Source: Spirochaetes bacterium ADurb.BinA120
Lineage (GTDB): Bacteria; Spirochaetota; UBA4802; UBA5368
Direction of reading: 5' to 3'
DNA length: 41,305 nt
NCBI GenBank assembly: GCA_002069125.1
Contig: MVZN01000022.1
Span: 1 to 41,305, forward strand
The position numbers and the translations under genes are program-made. The notes beneath the pieces are model-generated. The model saw only the letters and a list, made by a program, of their open reading frames with translations. It did no database searches and was not told the origin of the DNA. Positions within the stretch are counted from its first letter, which is position 1; every line of letters begins with the position of its first letter. This document shows positions 35,037-41,305 of this stretch, one piece after another.

Positions 35037-35065
35037 GTAATATCTCTCCCGCTCGTTTCTGTCAA
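35037..35065 (-). promoter_or_regulatory. promoter for pyrD leader
   Basis: TTGACA (35060-35065, minus strand), a 17-base spacer and TATTAC (35037-35042): perfect -35, four of six at -10. It would start transcription near 35030. Confidence 0.55.
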
Positions 35066-35158
35066 GAAAAATATTTGCGCACGCGGCGATTCGCCGCTAT
35101 ATGGTCCCCATGCGCGCCATTTGGCGGGCCTATTTCCCCCACCCAGGAGACGCCGACG

Positions 35159-36187
35159 ATGCGAACGATTCCACGCCTGGCCTCACTGCTCCCGGCCATA
35201 CTGACTTTAATAGTCACGCCCGCCTGCAACAAAGGCGAACTCTTTACGTTCAGCAGGCCCATGTTGGGGACGATGATAAACATCAGCCTTATCGCGGATA
35301 CACGTGAAACTGGGGTCAGAGCCTCCACTGCGGCGTTTTCCGAGATAGCTCGCATCGAGGCCCTAATGAGCCCGAAACTTGCCGATAGCGACATCGCGCG
35401 CATCAACCGCGAGGCTTCGAGGGTGCCGGTTTCGGTATCCGGCGAGACCTTCGAGCTCATCCGCGCCTCCATAGGGGTGTCCCGGGAGACCGACGGCGCC
35501 TTCGATATAAGCTTTGCCTCGCTTGGCGGACTATGGAGGCTGGGGGACGATAATTTCCAGCCGCCCGAGCCCCGTCTTGTTGCCCGGGCGCTTAGGCTTG
35601 TCGATTACCGAAAGATCGTGCTCGAGGATAAGGCCCGCCGGGTTTTTCTGGCCCTTCCGGGCATGAAGCTCGGGCTTGGTGGAATAGCCAAGGGCTACGC
35701 CCTGGGGTGCGCGGCCCGGGCCCTCGGCCGGGAGGGGGTCAGAGCCTTCATAGTCGACGCGGGAGGCGATATCCTGGTCGGCGGCGACAAGCTCGGCCGA
35801 CCCTGGCGCGTGGGCCTTATGCACCCCCGCGAAAAGGAGATAATCCTCGCCCTTTCGCTTGGCAACGGCGAAGCGGTGGTGACGAGCGGCGATTACGAGC
35901 GCTTCGCCGTTTACCGTGGGGAGCGCTATCACCATATTCTGGACCCCAAAACCGGCTTTCCCGCAAGGGGGCTTTCATCCGTAAGCGTGATAGGCTCTGA
36001 CCCCGTGAGGGCCGATGCCTACGCCACGGCTCTGTTTGTCATGGGAGGGGTCAGAGCCCGCAAGTTCGCGGCCGCGCATCCAGAAATAAAGCTTATTCTT
36101 ATCGACGAGGAGATGCGTATCGCGGCCTCCAGGAGCCTGAAAGGCCGGATTTCGCCGACGGGAAGCGAGGAAATCGAATGGTTTTAG
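35159..36187 (+). CDS. apbE: FAD:protein FMN transferase, lipoprotein
   Basis: A 342-residue ApbE. It attaches FMN through a phosphoester to Thr or Ser of target proteins such as the NqrC and RnfG subunits. The signal peptide ends in VTPAC, so it is a lipoprotein facing the periplasm. Family motifs are SRPMLGTMINI, GGIAKGYALG, DAGGDILVGG and, for the metal site, DPKTGFPARGLSSVSVIGSDPVRADAYATALFVMG. The start is 35159, with CAGGAG upstream. Unusually, the exact 12-mer GGGGTCAGAGCC lies in frame three times (GVRA at 35312, 35735, 36047) and once inverted (GSDP at 35993). Target flavoproteins are not in the window. Confidence 0.95.
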   Translation: MRTIPRLASLLPAILTLIVTPACNKGELFTFSRPMLGTMINISLIADTRETGVRASTAAFSEIARIEALMSPKLADSDIARINREASRVPVSVSGETFELIRASIGVSRETDGAFDISFASLGGLWRLGDDNFQPPEPRLVARALRLVDYRKIVLEDKARRVFLALPGMKLGLGGIAKGYALGCAARALGREGVRAFIVDAGGDILVGGDKLGRPWRVGLMHPREKEIILALSLGNGEAVVTSGDYERFAVYRGERYHHILDPKTGFPARGLSSVSVIGSDPVRADAYATALFVMGGVRARKFAAAHPEIKLILIDEEMRIAASRSLKGRISPTGSEEIEWF

Positions 36188-36399
36188 GGGGGGATGGGGT
36201 CAGAGCCTCGGTAAGACAGTTTTGTCCCGAAATTGGGGTCAGAGCCCTCTCCGAATCGACACCAGCCCCGGGAACCAGGGGGTCAGAGCCTCGAACCCGA
36301 ACCTTCGGGTCATCGACGCGCCTGTCCGCATCGCCTGATTAATATTTGACGTGAATACAGGGAACATATAGGCTCTATGAGTATAAGAAGAACGGCATC

Positions 36400-36627
36400 A
36401 TGAACAAACAGAACAAACAGAACAAAAAGACCCCTTCGGCGACCCGCACCGTGCAAAGAGATATCGGCGCCGCGATGGTTCGCAATCTTGAAAAATGCGC
36501 ATCCCTGACCTCCACCCTTTTCGCCATGAAGACTTCGCTCTATCAAACCCTGTATCCGAACAGCGATAGAGAAGAAATCCGAAGCTTACTGCTCCGCGAT
36601 ATTCTCAGGCGCAAATCAGGAAGGTGA
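36400..36627 (+). CDS. small hypothetical protein paired with nucleotidyltransferase
   Basis: A 75-residue basic protein that I do not recognise. It begins with MNKQNKQNKK, encoded by a 9-base tandem repeat (AACAAACAG twice, then AACAAAAAG), and ends in a helical SDREEIRSLLLRDILRRK segment. It ends 3 bases before the nucleotidyltransferase gene, so the pair is surely coexpressed. The arrangement resembles small two-gene cassettes of the toxin-antitoxin kind, but neither partner has a known toxin motif. A TTGACG at 36346-36351 might be part of its promoter. Confidence 0.6.
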   Translation: MNKQNKQNKKTPSATRTVQRDIGAAMVRNLEKCASLTSTLFAMKTSLYQTLYPNSDREEIRSLLLRDILRRKSGR

Positions 36628-36630
36628 GAA

Positions 36631-37170
36631 GTGCCGCTTTCGGACGATCCGCTGATCAGTGTGTCAGACCTCTTTTTCAAGCACGGAATTAAATTCTGCG
36701 TGGCAGGGGGATGGGCGGTCAGTATATGGGGGGCCGTCCGGGCCACGGAGGATATCGACCTGGTCGTCCTGACCGATCCCGGCGATCATGAGGCAATTAG
36801 ACGGATTCTCGAAATCCGCTACCGCGTCATCAGTCATCCCGCTTTTTTCTTCGCCGGCACCCACACCCCGGTGTGGCGGAATGTCCTTACAGCTCCTGAC
36901 ATAGACGATCACTGTGTGCTCGACATCATCATCGCGACCACAGACTACATGAAAGCGACAGTTGAACGGGCGGTATTCATTGAATATCGTGAGGTTTCCC
37001 TCCCCATTATCGCCCTCGAAGATCTTATCATCCTCAAGGCGATGGCTGGGAGGACCCAGGACAGGGCCGATATAGAAGCGCTCTTGAAGGGGACCATGCC
37101 GCTGGACACTGAATACCTTATAAGAACCGCTCGGGGGCTCGGTGTCGATGTCGGGTTTTTATCAGGGTAA
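36631..37170 (+). CDS. nucleotidyltransferase-fold protein (AbiEii/MNT-like)
   Basis: A 179-residue protein with the minimal nucleotidyltransferase core: CVAGGWAVSIWGAVRATEDIDLVVL (residues about 23-48) gives the GG motif and the Asp-x-Asp metal site (DID), and the third acidic residue is probably Asp in VLDIIIATTDY. The C-terminal part (LEDLIILKAMAGRTQDRADIEALL) matches the helix typical of AbiEii and related MNT proteins. GTG start with AAGGTGAG just upstream. MNT proteins can act as antitoxins or toxins that modify tRNA or proteins. It lies in a repeat-rich insertion-like region behind apbE with its small partner gene. Confidence 0.8.
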   Translation: MPLSDDPLISVSDLFFKHGIKFCVAGGWAVSIWGAVRATEDIDLVVLTDPGDHEAIRRILEIRYRVISHPAFFFAGTHTPVWRNVLTAPDIDDHCVLDIIIATTDYMKATVERAVFIEYREVSLPIIALEDLIILKAMAGRTQDRADIEALLKGTMPLDTEYLIRTARGLGVDVGFLSG

Positions 37171-37223
37171 ATAGTAAACGACTGGATTTCGGGCCCTCTG
37201 CCACAGAAACGCACATTCGGATT

Positions 37224-37315
37224 TTCGACCTGGTAACGACGATAGGCTCTGACCCCGTGAGGGCGGACGCCTACGACACGGCCCTGTTCGTTATGGGAGG
37301 GGTCAGAGCCTCAAG
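37224..37315 (+). pseudogene. remnant of a second apbE 3' segment
   Basis: This stretch repeats about 75 bases of the apbE C-terminal coding region (35987-36060). In frame it reads IGSDPVRADAYDTALFVMG, against the intact IGSDPVRADAYATALFVMG. Most base differences are at third codon positions, so it derives from a diverged, once-coding apbE copy rather than a fresh duplication. No catalytic N-terminal region is present and no start supports expression. It sits just beyond the nucleotidyltransferase cassette and carries the repeat 12-mer in both orientations, with the same 54-base spacing as apbE. Confidence 0.75.
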
Positions 37316-37431
37316 GGAAAATCCCAGTGACATGGCTTTGTACTGGGGATGTGGGGCCAGAGCCCCATTGGAGTCGATTTGCTCCGGAATTGGGGTCAGA
37401 GCCCATATCGCAGGGGAAAAACGCTGCTCCG

Positions 37432-40400
37432 TTACGGGTTGGCTTGAGTGTCGGAATAGATGTCCGCTCGTCCATTTCGATAATCATACCATAGGAAGAG
37501 ACCGCCCCACGGTGCCCCGCCATCATTATAATTCAGCGTTTTTAGCGTAAGCTCAGAGGATGTCCACGTTCCTGGTATTCCGATCGTTACTCCGTCATAA
37601 TCAAACGGCACTCCCACCACACCGTCGGCATCCCAGAGCCGTACACCGGCCCCATCGACCGCCTGGGCCATAAGTACGTAGCCTATATAGGGACCGTAAA
37701 ACCGTTCATCGAACCAGCTTACAATAGCACCCGCCGCGTTATCGGGGGTGATGGATAGGCCCGCCTGGTACGCATAGGTCAGTACCGAAACGATGGGCGT
37801 TTCGCCATATCCCGGAGTATTGTCGCCATCGGCGGAATCGAATTTCTGGATGAAGATTTCACTCCCCCGCGAATACACAACGGTAGGATAATTGCCGGTC
37901 GTCGAAAGGCACATCGCCGCGTCGTCCACATTGGCTATCGACGAGGTCCAGTCTATACCCATAACCGAAGAAATACGCCGGAGGTATAGAGTAGTGCCGT
38001 TTTTATACAGCACATAGAAATCACCATAGTTATCCGAAACCGTGTCAATGAGCGTAGAGGCCGCCGGAGTCAACTGCACCCCGAGACCACCGTTGGCCGC
38101 GTCATCGGCAGCGTTTAGAACGCCATTACCGTCTATCCGTTTCCCATAATACGTATACGTGGGACCCGCTCCGCTCTGATACACGGCGAAAGCACCGCCG
38201 TTAAACGCCGCACCGAGGTACCCGCGGTTCAGCAGTCTGACATTCGCCTGAGTTCCGGCGGCACCGCTGATGGTAAACTCGCTACGGAAAACGCTCCCGT
38301 CGCGAAGCCGGATCACGACACCGTAAATATCCCCGCCGCGCTCATAGGCGAAAAGCATGCGCGGCTGAAGGACCACATAGAGCTGCCCGGCGGCGGTGAT
38401 GAGGTCGGTGTTAAGGGTAAGCTGTGTCGCGGAATTCACCGTCACCACATACGCGTCCTGAGAGGTGGTTATATTGCGGACCATGTCGCCCTCGCGAACA
38501 GGGTAATTCGCCGAGGTGAAGCTCGCGTTGGTGTCGTTGAGCGTATTGACCACGCCGTCGCTGGTTGTCACACCGAGTTCTATGACCCTGTCGGTGCTCG
38601 CGAAAATGATGAAACGATCATCGACGGTGTCGAAGATGTCCCGGTTCAAAGTAAGCTGAGTAGCCGAGTTAACCACAGCAACCGAGGCGTACCGGTTATC
38701 GCTGATGTTGTACACTATGTCGCCCGGCTCGACGCCTTGGTCCCAAAAATTCGCCACCGTTGAGCGGAGCTCGCCCGCGACAACCGAGGTGGCATGGCCG
38801 GATTCAATAACGCTGACAGTCTCGGCCGGGTCGGCGAACCTGAGTATCCAGTAGGTATCCAGGTTGCTGATAACGCCCGCGCTCATCGCGAGCGCCCTTT
38901 CCCCATAACCGGCAGGGCGGGCTCCCACTGTGCTCACCAGCGCCAGGTTCGGCGCGACACCATACGTCGTCAGGTTCACCACCACGTCGTTGACGGCGAC
39001 ACCGTTCGTAACATATGTTGCGACGTTATCATAGAGCGGATTGGCCGGCGGAGCGTCGGCCGTGTACGGAGTTGCCCCCGAAAGAGTCACATCGGGATAC
39101 ATGGTCACGGCAACTCCCGAGCCGATACCGATGTTCCAATCCAAAAGATATCGATAAAAAGGATTGTCCGGAGGCGGCGGATGCGTCGTACACCAGTCGC
39201 TGAAAATGTCGTAGTCTTCGGTTCCGGCCGGGAAAAGGTTGGAGCCGAACTGGAGTATCCGGTTGGACAGAACGGCGCTTACCGTTGCTCTCGTCGTATC
39301 CGTAACGTTGGCTGCAAGATCGCCGGCGTTCACTCCGGCGAACGGAGCGGTAATATCGATAAGAAGATTTGCCCGCGATGCCGTGCCGGCGGCGATCATC
39401 GGGTTTTCCAATACAATGTAATTGTGGCCGAGAGTCGGAAATATATCGAGATTCAAAGATAACACGGTTTCAAGCACCGGATCCGCCGACACGGTCGTAT
39501 TGGTGAACGTGTTTAAATTGACAACATAATCCCCCGTCACTATTCCATTGGCCCTAAATGTCGCGGCCGAATCAACAAGTTCCCCCGCTAAAACCGTCGT
39601 TACCGAACCACTTCCAAGGAGATAGTATACCTCGTAGTTTTCAGCCATGGTCAGGAATATGTCGGCCGACAGGTCGAGTTCGTCGGCATAGACATTGTCA
39701 ACATACGCATAGGTGGAATCATCGGTGTTAACCACCACGTCTCCCACACCGACCGCACCGAAGGCCGCGCTGGTGTCGACGAGGAAACCCGAATAGTTCG
39801 CGGTTCCGGATGCTGCAAGCGTATTGGTATACATTGTTCTTCCGGTCGTCCTGGCATAGCTGCCGCCACTTACCAGAAGCGCATCGATAGAATAGGCGGC
39901 GCCCGGGGCCGCCGCAAGATGCGGCGTAAAGACTCGATTCAGCGCATTAGTGTGGCTGGTGCCACCGTCCATAAGGTGATTTGCGGTGGTGAATGGATAA
40001 TTGGTTGCACTATTAATAATAACGTAGCCGTCTCCGGACGCGATAAGCCCGGCGGCCTGGCCCAGCACGTGACGAAAGTTCTGCCCGGTCTTATTGACTG
40101 TTGTAATTGAGTTTGTGGCCGTTCGGTCGTACACATAATAGCCGGTAACCACGCCGGCGACCGATAAATCTTCATCGAAGTCATAAAACGCATTTGCGGG
40201 TATAAACATCGTCGCGGATCCGGGTGCGGTTCCCGCATTGGGATACATCCGTGTAACAAATCCCGCATACACGTTATTGTTCCCCTGGGTTCCCCAGATA
40301 AGGATTGCCGAAGGATTCGTCCCGTTACCGACCGTCAATCCGTCATCGGCCGCGCTGCCCGAACCGGGAGTGCTCCCCCAGACAGGATCGAATCCCGCGC

Positions 40401-41305
40401 TGCCCGCATTATTGTAAATCCTCTTTGCATAGATAACCGGTGCTCCCTCAAGGGTTATGATCGCGCGACCCAGATAATCACTGAAAATACGCGGATTGGT
40501 CCGATTATTCATCGCCGAATCGATCGGATCGCCATCGGCGCTCCACGAAATCGTTCCGGCTGCATTAAAGTACATTCCATATATATTGCTGTCATTCGGA
40601 TCCTTCCATACGGCAAAGCTATCGCCGGCGGGAACAAGCCGGGTATTGTTCTGCAAAACGACGAGACTGGTCTTAGACGAAGGTGCCGTGTCGCTCACCA
40701 CCTCGTCATCGGTAATCAGGGGATTCGGATTGTTCGCCGTGATGTAATACGTTGACGAAGTAGCGACATCGCTCGTTACCCGGAAATAATACTTCGTCGC
40801 GTTGTTGAGTCCGGCGATATTCATCGAATGGACGGTCTTAAGCGGTGTTGCCGCCTCGTTCGCTGAGGACCCATAAGCGATGGTGGTGCCCCACTGGACG
40901 GTGGATCCTCCGACCGGTTTGTTCGTGACCCAGTTTACGGTAAGTGAATTTTCGGTAACATTGGTGAACCATACCGATGAGATGGTAGTCGCGCCCGCCG
41001 TGTTGGGATCCGCCTCCACCGTAAAGGTCCAGGTATTGTCCGCGCTCACCACAAGGTCGCGCCCACCGAGGTCTTCAATGCCGCCGGGACCGACAGTGTC
41101 ATCCAGATAGACCGTATACACCTGGTCATACGTCAGGGTATTCAGCGAAAGATACCATGTTTTCTCGTCGGGGCTGGAAAAGAGTATATGCGGCGCGGCC
41201 GCCGGCGCAATTGTAAAGGTGGCGGCTGTTACACTCGTCACCGGCTTGTTGAAAGAAACGACGACATAACCCACGCCTCGGCTGAAGGGACCCGGGTCTA
41301 TGGGA
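37432..41305 (-). CDS. large secreted repeat protein, N-terminus outside window
   Basis: At least 1,290 residues; the frame stays open to the window edge, so the true start and any signal peptide lie beyond it. The visible N-terminal part is a Big_5/SbsA-like Ig domain (VVVSFNKPVTSVTAATF, about 41275-41000), followed by a fibronectin type III-like domain (SLTVNWVTNKPVGGSTVQWG, about 41000-40740). A beta-propeller-like region precedes six repeats of about 60-65 residues (nt about 39797-38362) with the pattern F-x-GV-x-GD-x-V-x-N, then LTL-x-x-DIF. A second beta-rich region (about 38300-37450) ends in WYDYRNGRADIYSD. It is probably an extracellular or surface protein. No sorting signal is visible at the C-terminus. 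Confidence 0.75.
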   Translation of the reverse strand, partial: PIDPGPFSRGVGYVVVSFNKPVTSVTAATFTIAPAAAPHILFSSPDEKTWYLSLNTLTYDQVYTVYLDDTVGPGGIEDLGGRDLVVSADNTWTFTVEADPNTAGATTISSVWFTNVTENSLTVNWVTNKPVGGSTVQWGTTIAYGSSANEAATPLKTVHSMNIAGLNNATKYYFRVTSDVATSSTYYITANNPNPLITDDEVVSDTAPSSKTSLVVLQNNTRLVPAGDSFAVWKDPNDSNIYGMYFNAAGTISWSADGDPIDSAMNNRTNPRIFSDYLGRAIITLEGAPVIYAKRIYNNAGSAGFDPVWGSTPGSGSAADDGLTVGNGTNPSAILIWGTQGNNNVYAGFVTRMYPNAGTAPGSATMFIPANAFYDFDEDLSVAGVVTGYYVYDRTATNSITTVNKTGQNFRHVLGQAAGLIASGDGYVIINSATNYPFTTANHLMDGGTSHTNALNRVFTPHLAAAPGAAYSIDALLVSGGSYARTTGRTMYTNTLAASGTANYSGFLVDTSAAFGAVGVGDVVVNTDDSTYAYVDNVYADELDLSADIFLTMAENYEVYYLLGSGSVTTVLAGELVDSAATFRANGIVTGDYVVNLNTFTNTTVSADPVLETVLSLNLDIFPTLGHNYIVLENPMIAAGTASRANLLIDITAPFAGVNAGDLAANVTDTTRATVSAVLSNRILQFGSNLFPAGTEDYDIFSDWCTTHPPPPDNPFYRYLLDWNIGIGSGVAVTMYPDVTLSGATPYTADAPPANPLYDNVATYVTNGVAVNDVVVNLTTYGVAPNLALVSTVGARPAGYGERALAMSAGVISNLDTYWILRFADPAETVSVIESGHATSVVAGELRSTVANFWDQGVEPGDIVYNISDNRYASVAVVNSATQLTLNRDIFDTVDDRFIIFASTDRVIELGVTTSDGVVNTLNDTNASFTSANYPVREGDMVRNITTSQDAYVVTVNSATQLTLNTDLITAAGQLYVVLQPRMLFAYERGGDIYGVVIRLRDGSVFRSEFTISGAAGTQANVRLLNRGYLGAAFNGGAFAVYQSGAGPTYTYYGKRIDGNGVLNAADDAANGGLGVQLTPAASTLIDTVSDNYGDFYVLYKNGTTLYLRRISSVMGIDWTSSIANVDDAAMCLSTTGNYPTVVYSRGSEIFIQKFDSADGDNTPGYGETPIVSVLTYAYQAGLSITPDNAAGAIVSWFDERFYGPYIGYVLMAQAVDGAGVRLWDADGVVGVPFDYDGVTIGIPGTWTSSELTLKTLNYNDGGAPWGGLFLWYDYRNGRADIYSDTQANP
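38362..39797 (-). repeat. six protein-level repeats in the surface protein
   Basis: Six degenerate copies of a 60-65-residue unit, at about 39797-39610, 39590-39400, 39370-39200, 39035-38835, 38778-38600 and 38553-38362. Key residues are a starting Leu/Val-x-Asp-x-x-Ala-x-Phe, Gly-Asp-x-Val-x-Asn in the middle, and Leu-x-x-Asp-Ile/Leu-Phe near the end. The two last copies share the exact phrase VNSATQLTLN. Confidence 0.7.

Larger units (their letters stand above)
35312..37403. repeat. dispersed 12-base repeat family GGGGTCAGAGCC
   Basis: Exact plus-orientation copies start at 35312, 35735, 36047, 36196, 36235, 36279, 37299 and 37392. Inverted exact copies start at 35993 and 37245, and a one-mismatch copy starts at 37353. 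None was noticed elsewhere in the window. Copies outside apbE are often preceded by AATT, and two have a 27-base spacing with similar upstream sequence (ending TCCCGAAATT and CTCCGGAATT). The pattern is like REP-type repeats associated with Y1 transposases, but no transposase gene is present here. Confidence 0.85.

Noticed and set aside
36196-37403. CRISPR-like array of short direct repeats
   Set aside because: The repeat is only 12 bases, spacers vary from 27 to 42 bases, copies also occur inside apbE coding sequence and inverted, and no cas gene is present.

Overview
This is a GC-rich bacterial chromosome segment with no rRNA or tRNA genes and no complete insertion sequence. The gene content is that of a Gram-negative heterotroph: lipoprotein signals, a probable outer-membrane beta-barrel, an anabolic branched-chain amino acid operon, and B12-dependent acyl-CoA metabolism. 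Divergent class III cyclase-like genes and a large cyclic-nucleotide-domain protein make an environmental member of Spirochaetota my best guess. A deltaproteobacterial relative is not excluded, because no marker in the window settles the phylum.

Left part (1-10.4 kb): a leftward operon of two cyclase-like proteins and one unknown gene diverges from icmF, a fused AdoCbl-dependent isobutyryl-CoA mutase. An intergenic region with two hairpin-rich repeat elements follows, then cobO, which makes the adenosylcobalamin cofactor that IcmF needs. Acetyl-CoA synthetase (acs) converges on cobO across a palindromic terminator, and a stand-alone IMP cyclohydrolase domain lies upstream of acs.

Middle (10.8-26 kb): an HD-domain protein, an MFS transporter, a secreted polysaccharide deacetylase and DNA polymerase I. 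Next is a leftward cluster of a B12-binding radical SAM protein, a membrane protein, an ECF sigma factor and its zinc-finger anti-sigma factor. The leftward ilvB-ilvN-ilvC operon ends in a strong terminator. A beta-barrel candidate is coupled to a DUF3943 protein.

Right part (26-41.3 kb): def-fmt-HNH reading right, an 816-residue protein with a cyclic-nucleotide-binding-like N-terminus, a NamZ/DUF1343 muramidase-like lipoprotein, a small lipoprotein, and pyrD-hisC reading left. pyrD is preceded by a promoter, a structured leader and a terminator that look like an attenuator or a small RNA, and its best translation start appears to be a non-canonical ATC. apbE follows.

From apbE to 37.4 kb a 12-base motif (GGGGTCAGAGCC) recurs at least ten times exactly, four of them inside the apbE coding sequence. 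A degenerate second copy of the apbE 3' end sits beyond a two-gene nucleotidyltransferase cassette. The window ends inside a large secreted repeat protein whose N-terminus is outside. The apbE repeat region and the pyrD leader are the most unusual parts.
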